NCBI RefSeq assembly: GCF_030547685.1
Contig: NZ_JAUOQM010000044.1
Coordinates: 93,621-157,620, forward strand
Source of the DNA: Gilvimarinus sp. 2_MG-2023
GTDB lineage: Bacteria > Pseudomonadota > Gammaproteobacteria > Pseudomonadales > Cellvibrionaceae
Direction of reading: 5' to 3'
Length of the DNA stretch: 64,000 nucleotides
Made by a program: the position numbers and the translations under genes
Notes under the pieces: generated by a model
Database searches by the model: none
Told to the model about the DNA's origin: nothing
Seen by the model: only the letters and a program-made list of their open reading frames with translations
Shown here: piece after piece, positions 45,932 to 55,458 of the stretch
Position numbering within the stretch: the stretch's first letter is position 1
How the letters are laid out: each line of letters opens with the position of its first letter

Positions 45932-47707
45932 ATGTCTACTTCGGATATTCAATCACCGAACAAAACTTCGGATACTGGCTCGCTTAGGGTCTACCTGCGT
46001 TTGCTTGCCTATATCAAACCACATTGGTTAAGTTTTTTAATCAGCGTGTTGGGTTTTATTGTGTACTCCGCCTCACAGCCTGCCATGGCGCAGTATATGG
46101 AGTATTTGCTTAATTTTATTGAAGCCGAGGCGCGTGGCCCCTTGTGGCAACCATCGGTCATTATCGTCGCTATTATTTTTGTAAGGGGTTTGGGCGGCTT
46201 TGTTGGCAATTTTTATATCGCCAAAGTTTCTTTTCGAATTGTTGATACATTGCGGGTGAAACTGTTTAACCACATGGTGTACCTGCCAGGTGAGTTTTAT
46301 GAGCGCAACGATTCGGGCCAGTTAATCTCGTTGATTAACTTTAATATCAATAATGTAACCACCGCCTCCACTCAGGCTTTAAAAACAATCATACGCGAAG
46401 GCACAACCGTTGTGGCGTTGTTGAGTTACCTGTTTTATAAAGACTGGGTGCTGACTTTGTTGATGATGGGAGTGGTGCCCGTTATTGCTGTGCTAGTGGG
46501 CTTTGTGGGTAAGCGCTTGCGCCGACTTAGTTCCAAGGTGCAGCACAGTATGGGGGATATTACTCAGGTCACCTCCGAAATGGTCAGCGGTTACCGAGTG
46601 ATGCGTAGCTTCGGCGGTGAAGAATATGAAAAAAATCGCTTTGCCGGTGCCAGTTGGCGCAATTATTTGCAGAATATGAAAATTGTATTGACCTCCACAC
46701 TCAATACCCCATTAATTCAAATATTAATTTCACTGTCCATGGCAAGCCTGTTATGGGTGGCTTTGGGGCAAATGCAAATTCAGGATGCAGGTGCTTTTGT
46801 GGCCTATTTTCTTGCGGTTGGTATGGTGCTTAAACCCATGCGCCAGTTGAGTGAAACTGTGCCTTTGATACAAAAAGGCGTGGCGGCGGCCGACAGCATT
46901 TTCCAAGTGTTGGATGAGGCAACGGAGTCAGATACGGGCGATTTGGTGCCAAAAACTGTTCACGGACGGGTCGAATTTAAGGATTTGAGCTTTCGTTATC
47001 GGGGCAGTGATCGCGAGGCGTTAAAAAATATCAATTTAACGGTGGAGCCGGGCCAGGTGGTGGCGCTGGTAGGACGATCCGGCAGTGGTAAGTCAACGCT
47101 GGTAAGTTTGTTGGCACGCTTTTACAGTGGCGCCCAGGGCCGTATTTTGGTTGATGGCGCCGATATAACAGAGTTTTCTTTGCGAGGGTTGCGCGCCCAA
47201 ATTGCTTTAGTGACTCAGCAAGTGGTGCTTTTTAACGACACCGTGGCCAATAACATTGCCTACGGCGCTCTCGATACGGCGACAGAGGCAGACATTAAAC
47301 AGGCTGCCGATCTTGCCTTCGCGACTGAGTTTATCGAACAATTACCGCAAGGCTTTAACAGTTTTATAGGTGAGAGCGGATCAAAATTGTCTGGTGGCCA
47401 GCGTCAGCGTTTGGCAATTGCTCGCGCCATTTTAAAAGATGCCCCTATTTTAATCTTGGATGAAGCTACCTCTGCACTCGATAATGAGTCTGAGCGCTAT
47501 ATTCAAAATGCCTTGGAGTCAGTTTCTAAGGGGCGTACTACCTTTGTTGTCGCACACCGCTTGTCCACGATTGAAAAAGCCAATCTGATTGTGGTGATGG
47601 ATCAAGGAGAGGTTGTGGAGTCAGGGACCCATGCAGAATTAATAGCGAAGCAGGGGTATTATGCAAGGCTACAAAGTGCCAATCAGTCTGATTCCTTGAC
47701 TCTATAA
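45932..47707 (+). CDS. msbA: lipid A export ABC transporter MsbA
   Basis: A half-transporter of 591 residues that flips lipid A-core across the inner membrane. Six helices in residues about 30-320, then the ATPase domain with Walker A GRSGSGKST (381-389), Q-loop, signature LSGGQRQRLAIARA, Walker B ILILDEATSALD and H-loop VVAHRLST. Works as a homodimer. It opens the LPS region. Confidence 0.95.
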   Translation: MSTSDIQSPNKTSDTGSLRVYLRLLAYIKPHWLSFLISVLGFIVYSASQPAMAQYMEYLLNFIEAEARGPLWQPSVIIVAIIFVRGLGGFVGNFYIAKVSFRIVDTLRVKLFNHMVYLPGEFYERNDSGQLISLINFNINNVTTASTQALKTIIREGTTVVALLSYLFYKDWVLTLLMMGVVPVIAVLVGFVGKRLRRLSSKVQHSMGDITQVTSEMVSGYRVMRSFGGEEYEKNRFAGASWRNYLQNMKIVLTSTLNTPLIQILISLSMASLLWVALGQMQIQDAGAFVAYFLAVGMVLKPMRQLSETVPLIQKGVAAADSIFQVLDEATESDTGDLVPKTVHGRVEFKDLSFRYRGSDREALKNINLTVEPGQVVALVGRSGSGKSTLVSLLARFYSGAQGRILVDGADITEFSLRGLRAQIALVTQQVVLFNDTVANNIAYGALDTATEADIKQAADLAFATEFIEQLPQGFNSFIGESGSKLSGGQRQRLAIARAILKDAPILILDEATSALDNESERYIQNALESVSKGRTTFVVAHRLSTIEKANLIVVMDQGEVVESGTHAELIAKQGYYARLQSANQSDSLTL

Positions 47708-47796
47708 GCAATGAGCGGGCATGAAAAGTTTGATGATGATGGGCATTTTATTTTTTAATTGACCAAATACGACTGCTATTTGCGCCACGATTGAGT

Positions 47797-47823
47797 CCCC
47801 ACCTATGGTTTGCATAGGTGGGG
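47797..47823. terminator. hairpin between msbA and ugd
   Basis: A perfect 11-bp stem CCCCACCTATG/CATAGGTGGGG with loop GTTTG lies between the convergent msbA and ugd genes. It is likely a shared bidirectional terminator, though the U-tract is poor on both strands. Confidence 0.65.
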
Positions 47824-47840
47824 GCAAAAAGAGCGACGCT

Positions 47841-49166
47841 TTAGCGCTCTCCTCTCCCAATACAATAGTAAGTAAACCCTTTCGCTGTCATCCGGCTAGG
47901 ATCATATAAGTTGCGCCCATCAAACACGATTGGGTTTGTCAGCTCTTTTTGAATTAGGTCAAAGTCCGGTGAGCGAAAGGCCTGCCATTCGGTCATAATA
48001 ATCAAGGCGTCGGCGCCGTGTAGTGCGCTTTCTTTGGTGCCGCATAAGCGCAGACTTTGTGAGTTGCCATAAGCATGTTGAATCTGCTCCATGGCCTCGG
48101 GGTCGTAGGCCTGCACCTTGGCGCCGGCCTCCCAAAGTGCCTCCATTACCACCCGCGCTGGGGCTTCACGAATATCATCGGTATTGGGTTTAAAGGCCAG
48201 TCCCCACAACGCAAAAGTTTTACCGTTTACGTCGCCATAATGCTTCAATATTTTTTGCACTACAATTTGTTTTTGCGCGGCGTTACGTTGCTCTACTGCT
48301 TTAAGCAACAAGCTATCAAAGCCAATATCGTCCGCTGTACGAATCAGTGCCTGTACGTCTTTGGGAAAGCATGAGCCACCGTAGCCCGCGCCGGGGTAAA
48401 TAAATTGGTAGCCGATGCGCGGGTCGCTGCCTATGCCCTGTCGTACCGCTTCAATATCGGCGCCCAGGCGGTCGGATAGATTGGCAATTTCGTTAATAAA
48501 GCTGATTTTGGTGGCCAGCATGCAGTTGGCGGCGTACTTGGTCAGCTCAGCGCTGCGCACGTCCATTACCATTACTTTGCCGTGTTTGCGCTCAAAGGGT
48601 GCGTACAGCTCACGCATGACTTCTTCGGCGTAGTTGCTATGGGTGCCGATAATAATCCGGTCGGGGCTCATACAGTCGTGCACGGCCGAGCCTTCTTTTA
48701 AAAACTCGGGGTTCGAGACCACATCAAAGGCAATATCTTCGTCCCGTGCCTTGAGTGCCTCGGCGACACTGATTTGCACCTTATCTGCCGTACCGACAGG
48801 CACAGTGGATTTGTTCACAATAACCTTGCGTTCGGTCATATGCTCGCCAATGGTCTTGGCGACCGCCAGCACATGTTTTAAATCGGCCGAGCCGTCTTCA
48901 TCTGGCGGGGTGCCCACGGCGGTGAAAATGATCTGTCCATGGTTAACACCCAAAGTGTGATCGGTGGTAAATTCTAGTCGTCCCGCCTTAGAGTTTTCAA
49001 TGACAAGTTCTTCCAGTCCTGGCTCGTAAATCGGCACATGCCCTTGGTTAAGCTGCGCTACCTTATTCTCGTCCAGGTCTACGCAAATAACATTGTTGCC
49101 CATCTCGGCCAATACGGCCCCCTGAACCAAGCCGACATAACCGGTGCCAAAAATCGTAATCTTCAC
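47841..49166 (-). CDS. ugd: UDP-glucose 6-dehydrogenase
   Basis: Ugd oxidises UDP-glucose to UDP-glucuronate with two NAD+. The 441-residue product begins at GTG (AAAGGG 7 bp upstream) with the Rossmann motif [21 protein letters not shown]; catalytic Cys is in [13 protein letters not shown] and a C-terminal domain with [16 protein letters not shown] completes it. With the epimerase gene at 54.5-55.5 kb it could supply UDP-galacturonate for LPS. Confidence 0.95.
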   Translation of the reverse strand: MKITIFGTGYVGLVQGAVLAEMGNNVICVDLDENKVAQLNQGHVPIYEPGLEELVIENSKAGRLEFTTDHTLGVNHGQIIFTAVGTPPDEDGSADLKHVLAVAKTIGEHMTERKVIVNKSTVPVGTADKVQISVAEALKARDEDIAFDVVSNPEFLKEGSAVHDCMSPDRIIIGTHSNYAEEVMRELYAPFERKHGKVMVMDVRSAELTKYAANCMLATKISFINEIANLSDRLGADIEAVRQGIGSDPRIGYQFIYPGAGYGGSCFPKDVQALIRTADDIGFDSLLLKAVEQRNAAQKQIVVQKILKHYGDVNGKTFALWGLAFKPNTDDIREAPARVVMEALWEAGAKVQAYDPEAMEQIQHAYGNSQSLRLCGTKESALHGADALIIMTEWQAFRSPDFDLIQKELTNPIVFDGRNLYDPSRMTAKGFTYYCIGRGER

Positions 49167-50137
49167 AGTGAGCCCTTTAAGATTGTGCAATTTGTTGCGT
49201 CATATTACCGATTGGTAAACTCTGCGCAAGCCAAAAATAGAAGGTAAGAGCGAAATGTGACAAAAATATGTCAAATGCAGCACTTGGGCATGATTACTGA
49301 CTCATTCCCCTGCTTTAGCGGGGTAAATAAGTTGTGGGTTATGTGGTGATTTTTGATAACGGGGTGTAGTGGCCTCTTTTGGTACTTTAGCATCGTAATT
49401 TATAGTAGCTTGACCAGAGTTGCAGGCTTATAAAATAAAGTGATTGGCAGGTTCCGGGTTGTTATAGCTTTAAATCGGCCTTGATATACTCCAGATTAAA
49501 TCCAATTTCCAAATAAAATGGATTTGATAATTTATGATCTTTGTCGTGGGGTGGTTTCTTTATGTCTACGAACTTGCTTGATTAACAAATCTCCTTTTGA
49601 TGGGCTCTCTAAGGTTTAGTCATTGGTGATCGAGGTGTGGCATTTGTAATGCACTTTGTTTTTTTGAGGCCTCTGGCGGGCGGGCAGCTATTTAGTGGTT
49701 GAGGCTGTTTACGGGGTGAACGATAGTCAAATGTTGGCCCTGCAGGTTAATATATATCCGGCTTTGCCCCATTGTTTTTCTGCGAATTTAAGGGCCTTAC
49801 TCGACAGTCGAGTGATGGCTTCTGTCGGTTGCTTACACTTTAGCCCACTTCATGATTAACCTTGTTTACGATAAATTATACTTGTTCAGCGGCGTGTTCA
49901 AGATCAGTGGTAGGGGGGGGCACCAATATTGGCCTTAAAATGCACTCGCTATAAGTCACAAAAAGGTACCGCTCTAGATTAGCATGGGCTAATGACGGTG
50001 ATACAATAGCGAACTCCGCCACTTGTTTGGTGACATCTAGACGCGCAAAACTGTCGTATGTTGCCGTGATGATATTGGCGTGGGATTCATTAATGACGCT
50101 CACCCCCGGATGGTGGCCAAACCCAGGAGCAATCTGC
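49167..50137. other. long AT-richer intergenic region
   Basis: About 970 bp between the divergent ugd and glycosyltransferase genes without a convincing gene on either strand. It holds a run of eight G at 49913-49920 and a small inverted repeat CTCGA-CAG-TCGAG at 49800-49812. No JUMPstart/ops element was found. A 95-codon minus-strand frame at 49876-50163 lacks any recognisable motif. Confidence 0.5.
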
Positions 50138-50950
50138 TTGAAGCTCACCGTAATTATGACCACCTACAACTCGCCCGAATGGTTAGAAAAAGTGTTGTGG
50201 GGTTACAGCGTACAGACGCACAAAGATTTCGATATTGTTATTGGTGATGACGGTTCAACCGAGCAAACCCGGGAGACAATCGACCGGCTCCGCCGCGACA
50301 CTGGTTTGACGATCACCCATTTGTGGCAAGAAGATGAAGGCTTTCGTAAGTGCCGAATTCTCAATAAATGCATACGCGAGGCGTCGTCAGAATACTTGGT
50401 GTTTACCGACGGTGATTGCATACCTCGTAGCGATTTCTTGGCGGTGCATGCCAGTCGGGCCAAACCCGGTACCTACCTGTCGGGTGGCTATCATAAGTTG
50501 CCAATGAGCACGAGCCAGGCTATCACCCAAGATGATATTGTTGCTGGGCGCTGTTTTGAGCTTGCCTGGCTAAAATCCCACGGGCTGGCCTCGAGCCATA
50601 AGAACCTTAAGCTGACGGCCACGCCGTTTCAGGCGTCTATTTTGAATAGCATTACTCCAACCGCTTGTAACTTCAAAGGCTCTAATGGGTCGGTTTGGAA
50701 GCAAGACGCTCTCGCGGTGAACGGATTTGATGAGCGCATGCCCTGGGGCGGGCTGGATAGGGAGTTTGGAGTGCGCCTGACCAATTCGGGTATTCGGCCT
50801 AAGCATGTTCGTTACGACGCCATCGTTGTGCACCTCGATCATGCCCGCGGCTATAAATCACCCGAGCAAGTGGCGCAAAACAAGGCGTTGCGGATCAAAA
50901 GTGAAAGAGAGAAGTTGACGCGTACCGATTATGGGATTGCTCAGTTATGA
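50138..50950 (+). CDS. family 2 glycosyltransferase
   Basis: A 270-residue GT-A glycosyltransferase. I start at TTG 50138, since AGGAG lies 8 bp upstream and the GT2 fold begins immediately (LTVIMTTYNSPEWLEKVL). The nucleotide-sugar site includes FDIVIGDDGSTEQTRE and the metal-binding VFTDGDCIPRSDF (DGD as DxD); the C-terminal part, GFDERMPWGGLDREFGVRL, resembles the galactosyltransferase C-terminal domain (glyco_transf_7C). Acts probably in LPS core or surface glycan assembly; donor and acceptor unknown. Confidence 0.88.
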   Translation: MKLTVIMTTYNSPEWLEKVLWGYSVQTHKDFDIVIGDDGSTEQTRETIDRLRRDTGLTITHLWQEDEGFRKCRILNKCIREASSEYLVFTDGDCIPRSDFLAVHASRAKPGTYLSGGYHKLPMSTSQAITQDDIVAGRCFELAWLKSHGLASSHKNLKLTATPFQASILNSITPTACNFKGSNGSVWKQDALAVNGFDERMPWGGLDREFGVRLTNSGIRPKHVRYDAIVVHLDHARGYKSPEQVAQNKALRIKSEREKLTRTDYGIAQL

Positions 50951-51142
50951 GCCCCCTTTGATGATTAGTATGGGGGCGGGCAGCTCACTGCCAAGCTAAG
51001 GGGCTGAGCATTTCTTTTGTGTGAATCCGTGTCCAACAAAGGACTCTACAGCTGAGTGCCCTGAATGGCGAGGCACGCACAGTGCAGTAGATTGATTATT
51101 CGGTAGTTGGCCGTATCATGTTGATTTTGAGCGTCCACCTCT

Positions 51143-52438
51143 TTAGTAAGAGGGCTTTGCGTTATTTCTTACCGGTCCATTTCTGCTGCCGTCTTCCTGT
51201 CGACCCCAAAACCAGATGAATATCATTGGCAGCCAGAAGTACAGCCAAATGGCTTTGATCGAGCTGATGGCGGTGTGACCGCTGGTCAACGTCAACAGCA
51301 CTACCAACGCTACAATACCCACAAGGTGCCACTTGGCAATACTGGGCGCTGCGCTTTTGACGATGGCCCGCAAAACAAGCCCAAATACCCCGAACAGGCA
51401 GGCCGCGCCAATCAACCCCGTTTCTACTAGGGTGCCTAGATATAAGTTATGCGGATGGAAAACAGGAATGTTATTGGGGATCCAGTAGTGTTCTGCGGCC
51501 GGGGTGTTCTCCGGTGACGTGCCGGCGCCGAAGCCCCACCACCAGGATTCTGGTGGGTGTAACATATAACCTTTCCAAATTTCTAACCGATAGGAAAACC
51601 CGCGTTCGAATATTAGCTCGGACAAGCCATCTGGCCCGCGAAGTAGAAAAAGGGCAATGCTGACTAGTGCCAAACCCACTAAAGTCGGGATGATTAATCC
51701 TGCTCGAGGGCCGCGCACTAGGTGTAGGGTGCCCACAAAAGTCCCGTAACACACCAGTGCGCCAAGCGGTGCGCGGCTACCGGATAGTACGATAGACAGA
51801 GCCATGGCGATGAAGGTGGCGATCAGTAGTCGGTGGTCCCAGCGCTCGGCTGCAGAGCTGCGGGTCATTAGAAAGTGTCCGAGAGCAAAATATACCAATA
51901 ATACCGAGGCCGCTTGCACAGGGTTGTGCAGTGCGCCCAGACCCGACAAACGTCCGTTGAATTGCTGGCCCAATGCGAATAAGAGTATGCCCCCACAGGC
52001 ACCGATCAGAGTCAGTATCAAAAAGCAGCGTGCCCACCAGTGTGGTCGTTCTAGTATCCGCGGCAGCCAGAGGTAGAAGGCAACAAGCCCGAAGCTGATC
52101 TCCGCTCCCCAGCGCAGCGCGCGTAAATGTCCGTCGATTGGACCCAGCCCTACCACAAAGGTGGTGGTGGAGGCGTAGAGGGCGAAAAGGCCGGACAATA
52201 ACAGCAAGGGGTCCTTCCACGGCAATTCTAACCGACGAGAGAGCAGCACGATTAAGCTAGCCGGTATGACAATCAGGTGAAAGAAATTTTTGTACAGCTC
52301 CTGCTCGGGGGAGAGCACCGTCAGAATCAACCAGATCACACACAGTGTGGGCATTCGCTGTGCCACCTGATCGGGAAATGAGGTGCGGGCCTGTGTGGTC
52401 GCGTTAGTATGCTGCATCAGTTGGTCGGTTCCGTTCAT
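51143..52438 (-). CDS. waaL: O-antigen ligase family protein
   Basis: A 431-residue membrane protein with about 11-12 helices and the Wzy_C-type large periplasmic loop (GFSYRLEIWKGYMLHPPE, then WWWGFGAGTSPENTP and a HPHNLYLGTLVETGLIG segment with the His seen in WaaL ligases). WaaL joins O-antigen to lipid A-core; some relatives are Wzy polymerases, so the symbol is tentative. The ATG overlaps the stop of a 38-residue ORF (ATGA). Confidence 0.8.
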   Translation of the reverse strand: MNGTDQLMQHTNATTQARTSFPDQVAQRMPTLCVIWLILTVLSPEQELYKNFFHLIVIPASLIVLLSRRLELPWKDPLLLLSGLFALYASTTTFVVGLGPIDGHLRALRWGAEISFGLVAFYLWLPRILERPHWWARCFLILTLIGACGGILLFALGQQFNGRLSGLGALHNPVQAASVLLVYFALGHFLMTRSSAAERWDHRLLIATFIAMALSIVLSGSRAPLGALVCYGTFVGTLHLVRGPRAGLIIPTLVGLALVSIALFLLRGPDGLSELIFERGFSYRLEIWKGYMLHPPESWWWGFGAGTSPENTPAAEHYWIPNNIPVFHPHNLYLGTLVETGLIGAACLFGVFGLVLRAIVKSAAPSIAKWHLVGIVALVVLLTLTSGHTAISSIKAIWLYFWLPMIFIWFWGRQEDGSRNGPVRNNAKPSY

Positions 52439-52551
52439 TGCTGCTCCGGGACCTGATCGGCCAGCCTCTTTGCGTCCAGACTGGCGGCATCATTGAGTTG
52501 CGTCAGTAGCTGGCGCAGAGGAGCGGTGTTGTTGCGCAGGACACTGCTCAT
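52435..52551 (-). CDS. 38-residue ORF coupled to LPS genes
   Basis: The frame from ATG 52551 to TGA 52435 encodes 38 residues (starting MSSVLRNNTAPLRQLL and ending ADQVPEQQ). Its start overlaps the stop of the upstream glycosyltransferase gene by ATGA, and its stop overlaps the start of the O-antigen ligase gene by ATGA. This double overlap is unlikely by chance in a random spacer. The predicted peptide is soluble and helical, with no signal or membrane segment. Function unknown; it could be a small protein, a translation relay or the remnant of a longer gene. Confidence 0.5.
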   Translation of the reverse strand: MSSVLRNNTAPLRQLLTQLNDAASLDAKRLADQVPEQQ

Positions 52552-53435
52552 TGGGTGTTCTCTCTCAACCAGGATTGCAAGCGGCGCAGGGTCGTGCGTA
52601 CACCTGTGTTGGCGCGGCTACCGTTGTAGCGGCCTTTACTGACATGGCGTATGCGGTAAACACCGGGAATGGGGAGTGGCTCGCCCTGGCTGTGTATTAG
52701 CCAGCGAAATGCCCGGTCTTCGTGGCATTTGGCAAACTGCTCAACCGGCTGCTGATACAGTTTGATGGCGCGGCAGTAGCCGACTGCACGGCAGACATCA
52801 CCGTGGGCAATTTGCAGTGGCCCGGTGGCTTTAGAGGGAAATTGAGTCGTGAAAGACGAGGTGTCGATATTCAATACCTGCGGATCGCCTGCTCCGGTTG
52901 TTAGCATAGGGTTATCTTCGGCGAGTAGTTCAGTGCAGCGCTCCTGCTCGGGAAATACTAGGGCATTTTGCCGTCCCTGCAGCTGCTCGGCCAAGGTATC
53001 CAGACACCCTTCGCGGAACATCAGGTCGCAATCGGTAAACCAGACCCAGTCGGCCTGGGTTTGCAGTGCGGCTTGGTTGCGGCCGATAGCGCGTCGGAAA
53101 AGCTGTTGGCGAGGTAATGGTTGCCAGTTCCATGTCACACCGGGTACGGTTTGCTCGGCAAAAAAGCTCAGTAGACGCTCGGTTTGTTTGTCGTCGGGGC
53201 AGTAGAATACCGTCATGGTCACCGACAGCTTGCGGGGTGGAAAAAGCACAAGAGAGCTAAGCTGATAGGCGAGAAAATGTGAGTAATTCCAGCAATGGCT
53301 TACCACTTCCAAACTCAGGGGGCCGGTTTTTGCGGTTCTGGAGGAGACCGGTGGCAGGTTGGGCTCGAACCATTGTGAGGGCACCCAGCCACTAGCGGCC
53401 AGTCGGAAGAAGGCTAGACGAAGTGTTTCATACAT
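52548..53435 (-). CDS. glycosyltransferase family 2-like protein
   Basis: From the ATG at 53435 (a GTG seven codons upstream is an alternative) the product is 295 residues. A GT-A-like core has a strand-rich start (LSVTMTVFYCPDDKQ), an R-N-Q-A-L segment (GRNQAALQTQADW) and the metal site VWFTDCDLMF (DCD as DxD). The HEDRAFRWLIHSQGE segment would hold the catalytic base. Likely adds a sugar to LPS core or a related glycan. First 60 residues look unlike a standard GT2 start. Confidence 0.75.
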   Translation of the reverse strand: MYETLRLAFFRLAASGWVPSQWFEPNLPPVSSRTAKTGPLSLEVVSHCWNYSHFLAYQLSSLVLFPPRKLSVTMTVFYCPDDKQTERLLSFFAEQTVPGVTWNWQPLPRQQLFRRAIGRNQAALQTQADWVWFTDCDLMFREGCLDTLAEQLQGRQNALVFPEQERCTELLAEDNPMLTTGAGDPQVLNIDTSSFTTQFPSKATGPLQIAHGDVCRAVGYCRAIKLYQQPVEQFAKCHEDRAFRWLIHSQGEPLPIPGVYRIRHVSKGRYNGSRANTGVRTTLRRLQSWLRENTQ

Positions 53436-53591
53436 GCAGAAAACCCATGCGGTCACTCATTGGGGTAAGTCAAAGGTCGGGGATTCTACCACACAGTGAG
53501 GGGGGAGGGGGCAGAGCAATATACTCGTGCCGCTGTATGGGCGGTGCGGGTATAGAGCGTATAGCTAAAAATTCCCCACAAGAGGCAATTG

Positions 53592-54311
53592 TCAGCGATA
53601 TCCGCATATCAGCGCGTCAAAAAAGGGTGTGGAAGAGCCTGTGTTGGTTGGCCAGTGCTTCACAAGCCCTCGTTGTAGACGATTGAGGTTGGCCCGTTTC
53701 CAGGCGGTTGACTCGGGGCTGGCCGTGCGCAGCGCACCGCGGTCAAAATCAATCAAATATACCTGCCCCGAGTCGGGGTTAACTAATACATTTGTGGCGT
53801 TGAGGTCGGCATGGTAGACCCCAGCATCGTGAAATTGACGAATACATTGCCCCGCTGCTTCCCACAGTGGCCGATCCGCCTTGTCATTCAGTGTCAGTAG
53901 TGAGCGGGTGCCGGGCAGCCGCGCCACAATAATGGCGGCGCGGTAAACAAGACCCGTGCGGCAGTAATGTGCGGCGATTGGCTTTGGTACCGGCAGCTGC
54001 CGAGCGTACAGCGTCTGCAATAGTTTATATTCGTTGATCGAGCGCACCGATGGCTCACCTAGGTATAAAAAGGCGTCTTTGATTAGCTTGCCGGGTAAGC
54101 CGCCACGGCGGTAGTGGCGCAACACCCACTGCTCGCCGCTCGCCGTGTTTACAAACCAGGCTGAACCGCGGCCGCTGCCGGAAACTGAAACTGCAGACTG
54201 GCCCCAGGCACGGGGTTCAAAGCTATCCAGTTGAATGGTGGTGCTAGTGCCAGTGCTTACCAGTGCGTGGTGATGGTCGCTGTCGATTCGTCGGTGAGAT
54301 AGCTTAGTCAT
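53592..54311 (-). CDS. kdkA: 3-deoxy-D-manno-octulosonic acid kinase
   Basis: A 239-residue lipopolysaccharide kinase (WaaP/KdkA family) that phosphorylates the Kdo residue of the inner core. Kinase-like features: GRGSAWFV near residue 47, LRHYRRGGLPGKLI, catalytic loop FHDAGVYHADLNATNVLV and metal-binding LIDFDRGALR. KdkA activity usually goes with an inner core carrying a single Kdo, which is an inference here. Cytoplasmic. Confidence 0.9.
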   Translation of the reverse strand: MTKLSHRRIDSDHHHALVSTGTSTTIQLDSFEPRAWGQSAVSVSGSGRGSAWFVNTASGEQWVLRHYRRGGLPGKLIKDAFLYLGEPSVRSINEYKLLQTLYARQLPVPKPIAAHYCRTGLVYRAAIIVARLPGTRSLLTLNDKADRPLWEAAGQCIRQFHDAGVYHADLNATNVLVNPDSGQVYLIDFDRGALRTASPESTAWKRANLNRLQRGLVKHWPTNTGSSTPFFDALICGYR

Positions 54312-54450
54312 GGCTGGGCGATTGCGGCTCCAGGGTGAATGTCGGACGTTGTTGCGCCGCTCGAGAAAGACATCTATGACTCATTTTCCAGCAGCTGAAT
54401 GCGATGGAACTTTATTCAACAATTTAAGTGCCATCCATGTTCCGGTCTGT

Positions 54451-55458
54451 TCAGGCATTGTAAAACGCCCGATACCATTGAACAAACTGGGAAACACCCT
54501 CGTCAACAGTGGTCATCGGCTGGTAGTTAAAATTCGCAACCAAGTCGGCAACATCAGCATAGGTGTCTGGAACATCGCCCGGTTGCATGGGCAGTAATAT
54601 TTTCTCTGCCTTCATGTCTAATGCCGATTCCAGAGCGCTGATGTATTGCATAAGCTCAACCGGCTTTTGGTTGCCAATATTATAAATCCGCCATGGGGCT
54701 GTACTGCTGCCGGGGTCGGGATTTGCACCGCTCCAGTCGGGGTTAGGCTGCGCGGGCTTGTCTAGTACTCGAATAATGCCCTCGACGGTATCATCGATGT
54801 AAGTGAAATCCCGGCGATGCTTACCGTAGTTAAACACTTGAATCGGCTTGCCCGCTAATATCGCTTCGGTAAATTTAAACAAAGCCATATCCGGGCGTCC
54901 CCAAGGACCGTATACGGTAAAAAACCGCAGCCCCGTGGTGGGCAAGTCATATAGGTGGCTATAGGTATGTGCCATCAGCTCATTGGATTTTTTGCTGGCG
55001 GCGTACAGGCTTAGAGGGTGGTCGACATTATGGTGTACGGAAAAGGGCATTGTCTCGTTTGCACCATAAACACTGGAGCTGCTCGCGTAGACCATATGCT
55101 CAACACCGTGGTGTCGGCACCCCTCAAGCACATGGGTAAAGCCGAGGATGTTAGAGTCAATATAGGCAAGAGGGTTCTCAATAGAGTAACGAACTCCCGC
55201 CTGAGCGGCCAGATTGACGACTCTATTCGGTTTATATTGGTTAAAGATTCTTTCAACCTCAGCCCTGTCGGCTAGGTCTACTTTCTCGTGCGTGTACTTT
55301 TCATTGTGTAGGTGACGATCTAATCGTGCTTCTTTTAGTTTTGTATCATAATAGTCGTTGTGATTGTCGACACCAATCACCTCATGGCCTCGCGCGAGGA
55401 GTTTTATCGCTAGTGCTGAGCCAATAAACCCTGCCGTACCTGTTACCAAAACACGCAT
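54451..55458 (-). CDS. UDP-glucuronate 4-epimerase-like SDR
   Basis: A 335-residue extended short-chain dehydrogenase/reductase. NAD-binding VTGTAGFIGSALA, Ser/Tyr/Lys triad with YASSSSVYG and YAASKKSNE, and the segment GVDNHNDYYDTKLKEARLD that is typical of UDP-glucuronate epimerases (CapI/LpsL type). Together with Ugd it would form UDP-galacturonate. A UDP-GlcNAc epimerase function is less likely. Confidence 0.88.
   Translation of the reverse strand: MRVLVTGTAGFIGSALAIKLLARGHEVIGVDNHNDYYDTKLKEARLDRHLHNEKYTHEKVDLADRAEVERIFNQYKPNRVVNLAAQAGVRYSIENPLAYIDSNILGFTHVLEGCRHHGVEHMVYASSSSVYGANETMPFSVHHNVDHPLSLYAASKKSNELMAHTYSHLYDLPTTGLRFFTVYGPWGRPDMALFKFTEAILAGKPIQVFNYGKHRRDFTYIDDTVEGIIRVLDKPAQPNPDWSGANPDPGSSTAPWRIYNIGNQKPVELMQYISALESALDMKAEKILLPMQPGDVPDTYADVADLVANFNYQPMTTVDEGVSQFVQWYRAFYNA

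Noticed and set aside
49876-50163. 95-codon minus-strand open frame in the LPS region
   Set aside because: It overlaps the start of the glycosyltransferase gene, lacks a ribosome site and shows no domain motif.
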